A stretch of 64,000 nucleotides of DNA from Achatina immaculata (GCA_009760885.1 CM019704.1:12941803-13005802); one strand, 5' to 3'. Counted from the stretch's first letter, positions 33,986-45,280 are shown. The notes: a model not told the origin generated them from the sequence alone. Numbers and translations: made by a program.

Positions 33986-34546
33986 GTGGCTCAGTGTATA
34001 GTTATCTCCTCATGCACTAATTATTTTGTGTTACTCCATTTTCATAATTCCATTTTGCAACCATTCATACACACGTTTGGTTTCCTATTAAAACTTTTTC
34101 GATATTATTGCAAATTCTGACTTCTGTGATATTTGGACTCGATGTTAAGTGTGCCATTTGTCATTTCTCATGGTTGAGTTATCACTCTGTTAGACTGGTC
34201 ATGTTCGTGTTGCTGGCAATATAGTGCTCTTGTTAATGTTCGCCTGGTTTGTTACTGGTATACAGTTATACGGTGTATATCTGTGTAATGTTTCTGAGTC
34301 TTAGTGTTGTAGTTAAGCCAGTAATTGCTTAAAATAGTACAGTGTAGCATTCAAAGAAAGGAGTACTACTTCAATTCAGACATGGCATGAACTCGACTTG
34401 ATTTCAGAAGACGTGGCAGGAACAAATTTAGTCATGGCCCATCAGGTAAACCGTTCCGAAAAAAAAAATATGCAGGAACTGCCGACAGACTTTTACTGGA
34501 GAATGTTGGCACGTTGATTTAGAGAGAAGTCCGTCTGTTACCACTC
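33986..34546. other. Spacer, nothing recognised
   Basis: No repeat period, TE motif or RNA was found. Confidence 0.4.
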
Positions 34547-34780
34547 AGTTTTTATCTGTAGCGTTTAGTTTCATGTGATTCCTGCATGTATAGACCTGTC
34601 AATGCTCTAAGCTTTTATCTGTAGCTTTTAGTTTCATGTGATTCCTGCATGTATAGACCTGTCACTGCTCTAAGCTTTTATCTGTAGTGTTTAGTTTCAT
34701 GTGATTTCTGCCTGTGTATACCTGTCACCACTATAAGATTGTTTCTGTAGTATTTAGTTTCATATGATTCCTGTTTATGT
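34547..34780. repeat. 63-bp minisatellite, 3-4 copies
   Basis: Unit CTTTTATCTGTAGCTTTTAG + TTTCATGTGATTCCTGCATG + TATAGACCTGTCACTGCTCTAAG. Confidence 0.9.
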
Positions 34781-34839
34781 AGAACTTGACAAAGAGATTT
34801 GCTTCATCAGCCTGGGGTTTCTTCGTTTATCGGGGACTC

Positions 34840-34840
<1 letters not shown>

Positions 34841-34884
<44 letters not shown>
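34841..34884. repeat. (TA)n microsatellite at a LINE 3' end
   Basis: About 42 bases of alternating TA directly adjoining the 3' end of the minus-strand LINE fragment to the right, so it may have grown from that element's tail. Confidence 0.9.
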
Positions 34885-34887
<3 letters not shown>

Positions 34888-35355
34888 AACCTTAAGTGCC
34901 CAGGGCACATGGGGCTTCCGCAAGGGTTTTCCACAAATCCCTGTCCTTTGCCTTTTTTTCTGCTTTTGCCCAGGTGAGCCCTCTATTGCTCAACATCCTC
35001 TCTGTTGTTCTTCTCCATGTCTCTTTTGGTCTACCCTTACTTCTGTTCCCCTGTGGTGTCCATCTTAGTGCTGTTTTTTGGTAGTGAGTTATCAGTCATT
35101 CGGAACACATGTCCCAGCCATCGTCAGCGTCTTTCCTCAATAACTGCTGTCAGTGGTTTCGTCTGCATTTCTGCCAACAAGATGTTATTTCTTATGGTGT
35201 TTGGCCAAAATATTTTTCTAATTCTTCGTAAACATTTAGTCTGGAAAGAATTCAGCTTGTTTTCTATGGTTTTGGTGATTTTCCAGCATTCACTTCCATA
35301 GAGTAGTACACTTAGAACATTACTCTTAAATATCCTGATTTTCGTATTCATGCTT
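34885..35355 (-). pseudogene. LINE C-terminal fragment, minus strand
   Basis: The minus strand reads MNTKIRIFKSNVLSVLLYG, SECWKITKTIENKLNSFQTK, CLRRIRKIFW and NILLAEMQTKPLTAVIEERR, then after a stop a degraded GHVFRMTDNSLPK, GRPKETW-like and TWAKAEKKAKDRDLW block. This is the standard non-LTR C-terminus that follows RT. It is a different family from alpha to gamma. The element ends in GAGATATATATA. Confidence 0.85.
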
Positions 35356-35429
35356 AGTTTGTTAGATTTCCATATATTCTGCAGTACTGCAAAAGCCGGG
35401 ACTCATTATGTCCTGGCCAAATTGTTTGT

Positions 35430-35850
35430 TTCCACCCTCTGATAAATGGGTCACCATGAATACTTCCTGCTGCATAAAATTGTATATCACCTGATAACTG
35501 GGTCACTATGAATACTTCATGCTGCATAAGATTGTTTATCACCAAACATCTAGAGCTAATGTTTGTTTTCTTTAGAGGCGGTTGAAAGCAGGTGTGTATT
35601 TGGTCCGTAAAAGGTGATAAATGAAGTTGATGTGTTTGATCTGAGAGAGTGATAAGTGAAGTTGATGTGTTTGATCTGTGGAGGGTGATAACGTGAAAGC
35701 AGATGTGTAATTGGTGACCAGAGGGTGATAAGTGAAATAAATGGGTTTGATTTGTAGAGTGCGATACATGAAAGCAGATGTATATTCTGTGAGTTAGGGT
35801 GATAAGTGCAGCAGATATTCGATTTTCTTGTAGGAAGGTGAAAACTGGAA
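35430..35850. repeat. Two tandem repeats of about 54 bp and about 46 bp
   Basis: 35440-35550 holds two copies of a 54-bp unit with CTGGGTCACTATGAATACTT. 35600-35815 holds about five copies of a 46-bp unit with GATAAGTGAAGTTGATGTGT + TTGATCTG. Confidence 0.85.
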
Positions 35851-35854
35851 TGAC

Positions 35855-36235
35855 GCATTGTTTCTGGTTAGTTATAAAGTGGAGCTGGCGCATTGTTTAT
35901 GCTTAGTTATAAAGTGGAGCTGACTCATTGTTTCTGGTTACTTATATCGTGGAGCTGACGCATTGTTTCTGGTTAGTTATAAAGTGGAGCTGGCGCATTG
36001 TTTATGCTTAGTTATAAAGTGGAGCTGACTCATTGTTTCTGGTTACTTATATCGTGGAGCTGACGCATTGTTTCTAGTTAGTATAAGGTGTAGCTGAGGA
36101 ATTGTTTTTGATTAGTTATAACGTGGAATTGAGCCATTGTTTCTGGTTAGTTATAAAGTGGAGCTAACGCATTGTTTCTGGTTAGTTATAACGTGGAGCT
36201 GACGCATTGTTTCTGGTTATTATAAACCGGAGCTG
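35855..36235. repeat. 35-bp minisatellite with a 105-bp higher-order period, about 11 copies
   Basis: Unit GTTAGTTATAAAGTGGAGCT + GACGCATTGTTTCTG. A three-unit block (GGCGCATTGTTTATGC, GACTCATTGTTTC, ATATCGTGGAGC variants) is repeated twice. Confidence 0.92.
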
Positions 36236-36344
36236 GTAATCGTTTTGTCTGGAGGTAGCTAGCATCATCATTATAAATATTATCATTTTCGCTATCTTTC
36301 TTATGTATACAAAAAATGATTTAGTGCAAACTGTACTAAAATAT

Positions 36345-36755
36345 CTCGTTATATGGAAGTGAATCATTGACAATAGGCAGTCTGCACAAAAATCATTGGA
36401 AGCATCAGAAATGTTATTTATTAGAAGGATGTTGCGAACTCCCTGGACAGCAAAAATAACTAATGGAGAATGTTTGAGAAGAGATGAGATAGAAAAAAAA
36501 AATTGTCAAAAAAAAAAAAATAAGAGAGAGACAATGTACTTTCATAGGACATCCAGTGAGAAGAGGGGGCAGTGAAAATATTATAACAACAGGACAAATA
36601 GAAGGAAGAAGATCAAGAGGAAGACCAAGAGAAATGATACTGGACAGTCTGACAGGATGGTGTGAGAGGAGATCACCAACTGAGCTAATGGACTGCATGA
36701 AGGATCGGGTACTCTGGAGAAGCATAATAGCAACGCCAGTCGGCACGGCACCTGG

Positions 36756-36796
<41 letters not shown>

Positions 36797-36799
36797 CAT
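36345..36799 (+). pseudogene. RTE-beta copy 3 with long (GAT)n tail
   Basis: Starts at YGSES-equivalent sequence (TTATATGGAAGTGAATCATT) and keeps the C-terminal RRSRGRPREMILDSLTGW block, with A-rich frameshifts near 36490-36525. It ends in about 13 GAT units (36757-36796). TAAAATAT flanks it at 36337-36344 and 36800-36807, a possible 8-bp target duplication. It is shorter than copies 1 and 2. Confidence 0.9.
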
Positions 36800-36954
36800 T
36801 AAAATATAATTATGTTTAAGTCATGATAAAAGAGAAGATTTAACAGAAAAATATACTCTCAGAAAAAAGCAACTTTGTTTACAAAACAAAACATAAATGC
36901 TCTCAAAAACGAACAACTGAAATAACACAAAAAACCTGCACTCAGACAACTTTG

Positions 36955-37745
36955 ACAAGAAATCGACAAATCAGGCAAAAACCAAATAACATGTACACAA
37001 AAATCAACAAATCAGTCAAAACCAAACAACATGTACACAAAAATCAACAAATCAGTCAAAACCAAACAACATGTACACAAAAATCAACAAATCAGTCAAA
37101 ATCAAACAACATGGACACAAAAATCAACAAATCAGACGGAAATCAACAAATCAGGCAAAACCAAACAACACAAACACAAAAATCAACAAATCAGTCAAAA
37201 TCAAACAACATGGACACAGAAATCAACAAATCAGTCAAGACTATACAACATGGATACAGAAATCAACAAATCAGACAAAACCAAACAACACAAACACAGA
37301 AATCAACAAATCAGGCAAGAACAAACATGGACACAGAAATCAACAAATCAGGCAAGAACAAACAACATGAACACAGAAATCAACAAATCAGGCAAGAACA
37401 AACATGAACACAGAAATCAACAAATCAGGCAAGAACAAACAACATGAACACAGAAATCAACAAATCAGGCAAGGACAAACAACATGGACATATAAATCAA
37501 CAAATCAGGTAAGAACAAACAACATGGACACAGAAATCAACAAATCAGGCAAGAACAATAACATAGATACAGAAATCAACAAATCAGTCAAGATCAAACA
37601 AAATGGATACAGAAATCAACAAATCAGGCAGGAACAAACAACATGGACACAGAAATCAACAAATCAGGCAAGAACAAACAACATGGACACAGAAAACAAC
37701 AAATCAGGCAAGAACAAACAACATGGACACAGAAATCAATAACTC
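36955..37745. repeat. 40-bp minisatellite, about 20 copies
   Basis: Unit AACAAACAACATGGACACAG + AAATCAACAAATCAGGCAAG. Three plus-strand frames stay open because the unit has no stop codons. A 40-bp period is not a multiple of three, so the frames cycle into one another. Not a gene. Confidence 0.95.
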
Positions 37746-38084
37746 AGTATATTCCTAAAATTCCTGGGTGGAGAAACTATTGATACAGCCATTTTCCTAA
37801 GTCTCACCTGTTCACCCTGAACGTGAACTGATGGTTGTTTTCTCCTTGAAGAAAGAAAAACTCGCTACAAAAGTTCCAGTTTTCTGTTTGTTTTTCTTTG
37901 TTTCCTATTCCAGATTACACATCAAGATAAAGATCTATGTCACAGTGAATATGTGTGACAGAGTGAAGGTGTATGTTACAGTGAATGTTCCTACAGAGTG
38001 AAGACATATCACAGTGAATATGTGTAACAGAGTGAAGATATGTCATCACATAGTGCAAACTGTAATACAGCGGTTGTGGATCTC
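37746..38084. repeat. Spacer with a short degenerate repeat
   Basis: About 37930-38060 shows loose repeats of GTGAATATGTGT(G/A)ACAGAGTGAAG. The rest is unremarkable. Confidence 0.5.
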
Positions 38085-38410
38085 CATTCCCATACCGGCA
38101 GAAGTGACATCACATTAGCGGAAATGACATCACACCAATAGGAGTGACATCATGCTAGAAGAAGTTACATCATACTGATAGAAGTAACATTCTACGGTAG
38201 AAGTGACATCCCACGGTAGAAGAGAAATAATACTAGTAGTGACATAACACCAGCAGAAGTGACATCATGTCAGAAGTGACATCTCAACGACAGAAGTGAC
38301 ATCACACCAGCAGAATTGGCATCACACAGGCAGAAATGATATCACACTAGAAGAAGTGACATGACACAGGAAGAAATGATATTACCCCAGTAGAAATAAT
38401 ATCACAATGC
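38085..38410. repeat. About 20-bp degenerate minisatellite
   Basis: Unit AGCAGAAGTGACATCACACC with many substitutions, about 15 copies. Confidence 0.85.
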
Positions 38411-38800
38411 ACTGTTGTAGTGTAATAAGTCCAGTGTCATCTTTCGTAAACTGTAATTAAATAGAACTACTACCATCACAATATAAGACATATAAATTAT
38501 ATTCTAAAATGAACGAAAGCAAAATATTTGATCTGGTGTCAGCAAAACAATGTGCATGTAACAGTGTGTCTGGTGCCATCGAAACAATTTACGTGTAACA
38601 GTTTCGTAAAAGCCCGCTAATGGTTACTTGCATACATTGATACCCATTTACAGTGAGCAGTATTGTACCACTCAGTTCTAGGTTCAAAGTTCAGTGCTCA
38701 TTGTTGACACTTATCTTGACATCTTTGCAACAAGACATCAGAACGATAGTTACACGCGAGTAGTTTGGGTTAGTTATAAGACAAAATATATAAATATAAA
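38411..38800. other. Spacer, nothing recognised
   Basis: No coding motif or repeat was seen, apart from AT-rich ATATAAATATA near 38785-38815. Confidence 0.4.
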
Positions 38801-38814
38801 TATATATATAAATA

Positions 38815-39048
38815 TACACAAAGCCACAGCAGTAAAGCTGTAGTAGCAGTTTTATTAACTGGTAACGTTTCGGTTTACACCTTAATCATACAAAAACTTA
38901 CAGGACAAAGAAATAGAGAAAAAAAGATATAACTTGACATGAATGGTATACAACAAATAGGAATGGGGAAAAAATTGGAAAAAAAGGTAACACACGATAA
39001 TTAGTGTATAAGCATACAATTATACACCAAGCACTACAGTAAAGCTGT
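38815..39048 (-). mobile_element. Penelope terminal (pLTR-like) fragment
   Basis: On the minus strand this holds a Penelope 3' terminal segment with the hammerhead-like motif at 38860-38893, preceded (38998-39035) by the leader word with GTGTATAAGCATACAATTAT and TACACCAAGCAC. Together with the next copy this places two hammerhead-like motifs in the same direction about 254 bp apart, as expected for the pseudo-LTRs of Penelope elements. Confidence 0.75.
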
Positions 39049-39049
39049 G

Positions 39050-39765
39050 ATACCAGAATGTATAAACAAGGGAAAAAATAGCAGCAGCTTTATTACTTAA
39101 CGATTACAAAGTTGTAACGTTTTCGAGTGAGCCTTAATCATACAAAAACATACAGGACGAAGAAATAGAGAGATGAGATAAAGTATAGATTCACATGAAT
39201 GCTATTTTTAAAAAATAATAATGAATAGAGTGCTTAGCTGTAACTGTAAGAAGATGTGGCTTGTTCGGCGTTGTGTGTCAGAAATGAGCATGGTAGGGCG
39301 TAGAGGCTGTTTAAATGGAGACTTGTGATGTATGGTTGGTGGGTCGTAACTGGCGGTGGTGGGTGGGGAAACCGTGGAGGGGAGAGAGAATGGTACAATG
39401 TTAACCTAGCCAGAAGAAGGTGAAATAGATGATTATAGTTAGGGTAGAGGGGTTGTAATGTGATGCTGTGAGGAGGTTCTGAACTATGTGTAACAAGTGA
39501 GAAGGGAGTGGAGCTTATTGGAGAGAGATTATAATTCTTTAAGAGGAGTATGCTAGGTGTAGCTGAATAGCGAGTTTAACCGGTGTGGTTCCAGCGTCTC
39601 ATAATCCTGAATGTGGCGGTTCTCAAGCGCTAGGCGGCCTGTGTCATCTGCGTGACTTTGTTTGATGGCTGTTACCAGAAAATCAGATTTGTCTCTGTGG
39701 CTGGGGCCATTGAAATGATTTGGGACTGGTTTCGAAGCATGCTGGGGGGAAATCGTACAGATTCT
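39050..39765 (-). mobile_element. Penelope-like element, 5'-truncated, minus strand
   Basis: The minus strand runs from within the GIY-YIG domain (HASK, NHFNGP, SDFLVTAIKQSHADDT, RLALENR) through the stop and the 3' UTR to the terminus near 39055, with the hammerhead-like motif at 39114-39147. It breaks at about 39765, where a plus-strand Penelope 5' coding region begins. The two are joined head to head. Confidence 0.85.
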
Positions 39766-40276
39766 TCTCTGCTCTCACGCTCCATGTGCTTGAACAAAGA
39801 CTTCTGGATAAGATCGAGAAAAATTTCCCTCGGCTCAGAATGCGCTGAATTATTCAGAATCACAGACGCCTTTTTTCCAGCCTCGATCGGGTTAAAGATA
39901 GCCTTGAATGCTGCCTTCACTCTTACACATCAGGCAACAGTGTTCTCCTTCTTCTTATCAAACACATTATACACGTTACAAATCGCCAACTTTACCAGTT
40001 CTATATCTCTTGCAAAGAACATAAAATTAACCTACTCCTGCCTCTAGCCCCACTACAGCCGGTCTCTTCTGCTTCTAGAGGTGATCCACTCTCCAATCGG
40101 CCCCTCTCTTCTGCCACATTTGACCAACATCTCACTTGACCATCAGACTTCTTTAACACCTCCCGACCAACCTTCCCAGATTACACAGCACATTCAAGTT
40201 CTCACACCCCCACCCGTAGATGATACTCCCTCTCCTCCTCTTCCTCCAACCTCTAATATAGTCTGTATTCTCCAAC

Positions 40277-40541
40277 TTGCCTCTTTCTGATGATGAGAAA
40301 CAAGTCCTCGGCAAAGGCCTTAAATTTATTCCTGCCCGCCCTAAGTATGATCGCTATTGTTTACTCCGCGATGTTAAACAGTTCCACCGTCGACTACGAT
40401 TTAAATATTACTTTGCTAACAAAGAATCTAACCAACGCATACAAAACCGCGATGACCCATTCGCCCGTTACTACCACCATAAATATCACTGGACACCTTC
40501 CCCCGGGGCTTCCCAAGCTTTAGATCTGTACACTGATATGA
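40277..40541 (+). pseudogene. Penelope polyprotein, domain before RT
   Basis: Open for about 88 residues: SDDEKQVLGKGLKFIPARPK, RYCLLRDVKQFHRRLRFKYY and HKYHWTPSPGASQALDLYTD. This matches the conserved N-terminal part of Penelope polyproteins that precedes the RT fingers. It is cut by the minus-strand Penelope insert at 40542, and the interrupted word TDM resumes at 41391. Confidence 0.85.
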
Positions 40542-41387
40542 ATGTATAAAATCGGAAAAAAGTAGGAGCAGCTTTATTACTTAACGATTACAAAGTTATG
40601 ACGTTTCGGCGTGAGCCTTAATCATACAAAAACATACAGGACTAAGAAATAGAGAGAGGAGATAAAGTATAGATTCACATGAATACTGTTTTAAAAAAAA
40701 ATTTTAAAGGAGTACTTAGCTGTAAATTGCAAGGTGTGGCTTGTCCGGTGGTGTGTGTCAGGAATGGATCTGGTAGGACGTGGAAATTGTTTAAATAGAG
40801 ACCTGTGACATGTGGTCGGTGGGTTGTAACTGGGGGTGGTGGATGGGGAACCGAGGAGGGGAGAGAGAGTGACGCACTACTGGCCTAGCTAGGAGAAATT
40901 GAAACAGGTGACTGGGGAAGAGGGGTTGCAGAGAAAATAGCGGGGTTGCAGAGTGATGCTGTGAGGAAGTTTGAAAAGTAAGAAGGGGTGGATTTAGTGG
41001 AGAGGTACTATAATGATTGAAGAAGATGATGTTACGTGTAACTAAACAGCGAGTTTAACCCATGTGGTTCCAGCGTCCCATAATTTTGAATGTAGCGGTT
41101 CTCAAGTGCCAGGCGGCTTGTGTCATCTGCGTGACATTGTTTAATGGCTGTTACCAGAAAATCAGATTTGCCTCTGTGGTTGGGGCCATTGAAATGATTT
41201 GGGACTGATTTCGAAGCATGCTGGACGATGTCGTACAGATGTTTTTGCATGCGGTCCCCTAATCTGAGGCCAGTCTCACCGATATATGTTATCCTGCATC
41301 TTTTGCACACGATGACATATATCACATTTCGGGACTCGCAGACTTGGCAGTGCTTAGTGTATAGTTGTATACTTATACACCAATTAT
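40542..41387 (-). mobile_element. Nested Penelope copy with 15-bp target duplication
   Basis: 846 bp in minus orientation, inserted in the pre-RT coding region of the host Penelope. TGTACACTGATATGA is repeated perfectly at 40527-40541 and 41388-41402. From its 5' (right) end it carries the leader word with the GTGTATA...TATACAC inverted repeat (41355-41380), then part of the GIY-YIG endonuclease, a stop, the 3' UTR and the hammerhead-like motif at 40596-40629. It is 5'-truncated and lacks RT. Confidence 0.95.
41032..41360 (-). pseudogene. GIY-YIG endonuclease domain of the nested Penelope copy
   Basis: About 105 residues. CxxC-like cysteines sit in HCQVCESRNVIYVIVCKRC, directly before the GIY-YIG strand ITYIGETGLRLGDRMQKHLY, with the catalytic Arg region in RLGDR. 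HASKSVPNHFNGPNHRGK, SDFLVTAIKQCHADDTSRLA and the catalytic-Glu helix LENRYIQNYGTLEPHGLNSL follow. The domain itself is intact. In the open frame it is preceded by about 50 residues of host Penelope sequence read in antisense. Confidence 0.88.
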
Positions 41388-42079
41388 TGTACACTGATAT
41401 GACGTGGCGTGAAATCAAGAACCTCCGACCACCAACACTTCGACATTTCAACCTAAACAAGGGAAAGTCCAGGGCATTGTCCAAACTCTGACGTCGAAAT
41501 GACATAGTAATAAAACTAACCGATAAAAGATGGAATCTCGTGGTTTAGAAAAAAGATACATATACTGCGGAAGGAATGTCCCAACTCAGCAACACAAACT
41601 TATGTACCCCATGTAAAAATGATGCTACCCGTTCAAGTAATGATAAAATGGAAAAAGCCGTTAAAGACTTTATTACAGAAGGTGGCCTCCCACACCAAGC
41701 TGTTTCTCTTCACATTAAGGACATCTGTTTAGGCAACGCCACCTTCTATCTTCTTCCTAAAATCCACAAACCTGGTAATCCTGGACGTTCTATAATATCA
41801 GCATGCTCATGCCCCACTGAGCACATGTCTGACTTTTTGGACAGCATTTTCCAGCCGTTAGTAACAGCCTCTTTTTTGAAAGGTACAAACCACGCCTTAA
41901 CAACTTTTGATATGATCACACTCTCTCAACACCACACCTATCACATCTTTCTCCTTGATATCTGCTCTCTATATACTTCTATTCCCTCATGAAGATACAC
42001 TCTTTCACTCCGCTATTTTCTCGAGAAAGACCCTCACCCCACTACTAGCACTGACACCATAATCAGGCTTACACAGCTA
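41388..42079 (+). pseudogene. Penelope reverse transcriptase, N-terminal half
   Basis: Continues the host Penelope after the nested copy: TWREIKNLRPPTLRHFNLNK, DIVIKLTDKRWNLVV, then MEKAVKDFITEGGLP, FYLLPKIHKPGNPGRSIISA (a hallmark of Penelope RTs), PTEHMSDFLDSIFQPL and LDICSLYTSIPS (block A). Stops occur near 41492 and 41549, and after TSIPS the frame is lost. The catalytic Asp of LDICSLYT is present. The ORF is cut at 42079 by the RTE-alpha insert. Confidence 0.9.
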
Positions 42080-42112
42080 ATCTTACATATATCTTATATC
42101 CTTCCCGTGCCA

Positions 42113-43439
42113 TTAAACGTCACATAGGGCTCGCAAAGTAGTTCGCCAATTTTTCCTGTCTTCGGCGAGTCTTTCAACCTCATCAAAGGATTTTATACCT
42201 GTTAATTTGGCCTCTCTTAACAATGTCCTCTTCAGAGTTTCACGCGGTCTGCCTCTTTTTCTTCGGCCTGTTGTGTTCCACTTGATAGCTTGTTTTGGGA
42301 TTCTCTGATCATTTCTTCTCATCAAGTGACCAACATATGTCCATCTCCTTTTCCTGATCACCAATGAGACTGGTTGTTGTTCAGTCATCTGTCATCTGTC
42401 TTATTTCTGCATTGTTCTTGAATTCATTCCACTTGATGCCGAGTATTTTCCTTATGCATTTGTTTTCAAAAGAGTCTAATTTCTTTTCTATTTCTTTAGT
42501 TTTTTTTCAGCTTTCGCATGCATAGATAAGGTTGGATATTACATTTTAATTGAATAGTCTTAACTTGGTTTTTGTGCTTATAACTTTTGAATTCCATATG
42601 TTCTCAAGATTCTTGAAGATTGATGCTGCTTTTGCAATTCTGACTCTAACTTCCTTTCTAGTGTCACCATCCTGGTCTATGTAGCTGCCAAGGTATGCAA
42701 ATTGATTGACTTCTTCAATATCTGTCCCTTCTATGTGTATTTTTCCCTTTTGATTGATGGGAATTTTCATTATTTTTGTTTTGTCTTTGTTAATTTCAAG
42801 TCCTATTTTGCTAGCCAGTGAAGACAGGCTATCTGTTTTTTCTTGCATGGAGTTCACATTATTACTGATAAGAGTTATGTCATCAGCAAAATCAAGATCT
42901 TCTAGTTGGGTCCCATGTACCCAGTCAATACCTGTGTTACCTGTGCAGCATTTTTTCATTATGAAGTCTACTGTAATTCCAAAAAGTAACGGAGACAGTA
43001 TACATCCTTGTTTCACGCCTGTTTCAATCTGGAACCATTCACTTATCCCTTCTTCTGTCTTGACTGCACAAACATATCCATTATATAAGTCCTTAATGAT
43101 GTTGACAATTTTAGATGGTATTCCATATAGACATAAAATTCTCCATAATGAATCTCTGTGTATTCTATCAAATGCCTTTTTAAAATCTATGAAGTTCAGT
43201 ATTAATGGTTTCTGCTTTTCAATATGTTCTTCAAGTATTATTCTGAGAGTAAAGATCTGATCGAGACAGCTTCTCCCTTTTCGAAATCCTGCTTGTTCTT
43301 CTCTCATTGCAGTATCCATTATATCTTTGAGTCTAATCAAAATGACCTTGCAAAATACTTTTGACACAACTGATATTAAGGTTACTCCTCTCCAGTTGTT
43401 ACAGTCTCTAAGGTTGCCCTTTTTTTGGTATTTTAACAA
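42113..43439 (-). pseudogene. RTE-alpha reverse transcriptase and C-terminus
   Basis: Open from 43439 to 42546: NNWRGVTLISVVSKVFCKVI, AGFRKGRSCLDQIFTLRIIL, FIDFKKAFDRIHRDSLWRIL (block A), ETGVKQGCILSPLLFG, DFADDITLIS (block C) and YLGSYIDQDGD. After frameshifts near 42540 and 42400 the C-terminus resumes with KRRWTYVGHLMRRND and RKRGRPRETLKRTLLREAKL, and stops after LRALCDV at 42113. The catalytic Asp residues are present. Confidence 0.92.
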
Positions 43440-45187
43440 TGATTCTTTTCTTCCAGTTAGAAGGGACCTTTTCTTCTTTCTAAATCTTGTTAAACATTCT
43501 CTGTAGTTGTCTCATGTTGTCACTATTGATAGCTTTTAGCATTTCGGCTGTTATTTCATCTTCACCTGCAGCTTTGTTGTTAGCCATTAAATTCACTGCT
43601 GTTTCAATTTCATGCAATTTAATTTCATCTAGGTTGACATTGAGTTGTGGGGCTGGTAAGTCAGTTTCAAGGTTTAACAATTATTTTTGGGTGTGGTCGA
43701 TTAAGTATTTCTTGGAAGTGTTCAGCCCATCTTTGCTTTTGGTCTTTATTTGATGTTAATACTGTTCCAGTTTTGCTAAGGATTGGTCTTTCTTTAGATA
43801 TAACAGTACCTGTTAGCCTCTTTTGTATGTTATATAAAGTTTTGCTGTCTCCTGTTTTTGCTGCTTTTTCTGCCTCTTTCGCCATATTGTCTATGTATTC
43901 TCTTTTATCCCTTCTAGCTGAATTTTTTACTTTCTTGTCTATTTCTTTGTATGTTGCTTTTGCCAAATCTCTTTCATGATCTGTTTTTGCATTCAACATG
44001 TCTAATTTGACTGCTCGTCTTTCATGTATATACTTCCATGTTTTATCTGATATCCATGCTTTTCTATTTGGTTTTTCCAGTCGAACGCTTACTTTTGCTG
44101 CTGTGATTATGGCTGTGCTGTAAAAATTCCATAACTCATCTATACCTATCTCCTCAACTTCACTGGGTGTTTTGGAATGATTGGCAAGTTCCTGATTGAA
44201 ATTAATGTTAGTATTTTCTTCTTGTAGGCTGTGGCTGTTTATCTTTCTGTGTACTGATTTCTTGTGTTGACTTTTCAATTTTAGTTTTATTTTCCCTATG
44301 CACAGGTTGTGATCACTGTTGACATCTGCACCCCTATAAGCCCTTACATCCATGAGAGATGTTCTGTATTGCTTTCTAATACAAAAATTATCTATCTGGT
44401 TTCTAGTTCTATCATCTGGAGATATCCACGTTGTTTTATGTATCTCTTTGTGTGGGAATATTGTGCCTCCAATGACCATGCCCTCTGTTAGACACACTTC
44501 AATTAATCTTTCTCCATTCTGATTAACCATGTCAATTCCTTCTTTCCCCATCACTTTTTCAACCTCGGTATTATCCTTCCCTACCTTAGCATTGAAGTCC
44601 CCCATAGCAATTAGGATGGCGTGTTTAGGGACTTTGTTGATGATTTGTTGTAGTTGGTGATAGAAGTCGTCTTTCACATCATCATCTGCATCATTCGTGG
44701 GTGCATAACACTGTATTATTGTCATTCTTCCGTGTCGTAGGTTGTATCGTGCTCTTATTATACGACTGTTCACCGGTTCCCATTCTACAAGGCTCTTTGC
44801 ACCTACATTTGACATAATAATGCCCACCCCATCCCGGATTTTATCATCATTTCTGCCTGAATGTATTATTAACTTACCGTTTTCCGCCGATCTTTTACCT
44901 GCTTCTGGCCATCGCATTTCGCTGATGCCCAGTATGTCTAGATGGTATCTCTCCATTTCTTTGATGACCTGAGTGGTTTTTGTTGGTGCTGCCATCGTTC
45001 TCACATTCCAAATCCAATCCTTGTCACATGTTTGGGGCCGACGAATGAGCTCTTCGGAGTTGGCATCCCTGATGCTCGGTTGGTTTCTCTGCGAGTTTCC
45101 ATAACGATATCTTTTTTCCCATCTGGAGTCGCCAATAGATAGGTCCCAGGATAAGGTTGTTAGCCTTATGCCCAACTCCCGGTACAT
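43440..45187 (-). pseudogene. RTE-alpha endonuclease and linker
   Basis: About 506 codons open from 45187. The endonuclease shows WNVRTMAAPTKTTQVIKEME, LDILGISEMRWPEAGKRSAE, IIQCYAPTNDADDDVKDDFY, ILIAMGDFNAKVGKDN, WISPDDRTRNQIDNFCIRKQ and GADVNSDHNLCIGKIKLKLK. The catalytic boxes (E in SEMRW, GDFNAK, SDHN) are all kept. A Lys-rich linker (MAKEAEKAAKTGDSKTLYNI) follows, and the frame shifts at about 43680 by extra T residues just before the RT. It is the RTE type and lacks an ORF1. Confidence 0.92.
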
Positions 45188-45280
45188 GATATGTAACAGA
45201 TCAAGCGGAATTCCGTTGATTTCTGCATGCCAGCGAGAGCGTTAAAAAAACGTCCGCCATCTTGTACATCACGCCGAAAG

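Larger units (their letters stand above)
42080..45280 (-). mobile_element. RTE-alpha, near full-length copy inserted in Penelope
   Basis: 3,201 bp, minus strand. ACACAGCTA at 42071-42079 and 45281-45289 is a 9-bp target duplication; deleting the insert and one duplicate joins TQL to VLNLNSFEFNG in frame in Penelope. The 5' end (right) has a T-run leader ending in CACGCCG on the plus strand, and the 3' end (left) has the ATAAGATAT-type tail. Its ORF spans endonuclease and RT, with frameshifts near 43680, 43440, 42540 and 42400. Confidence 0.95.

Noticed and set aside
36952..37742. Three overlapping plus-strand frames with NKQHGHRNQQIRQ-like repeats
   Set aside because: A 40-bp stop-free minisatellite; the same pseudo-peptide appears in each frame in turn.
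39672..39920. Minus-strand 82-codon frame (MKAAFKAIFNPIEAGKK...)
   Set aside because: Its first half is antisense to the plus-strand Penelope N-terminal region and its second half is an out-of-frame reading of a minus-strand Penelope fragment.
40288..40310. CTGATGATGAGAAAC as a canonical hammerhead core
   Set aside because: It lies inside the Penelope coding text for SDDEKQ, has no stem II before GAAA and no matching stem I.
42754..43260. Plus-strand open frames opposite the RTE-alpha RT (also at 29762-30787 minus, 57830 and 59367)
   Set aside because: Antisense shadows of the RT coding strand; the same shadow appears at each RTE-alpha copy.
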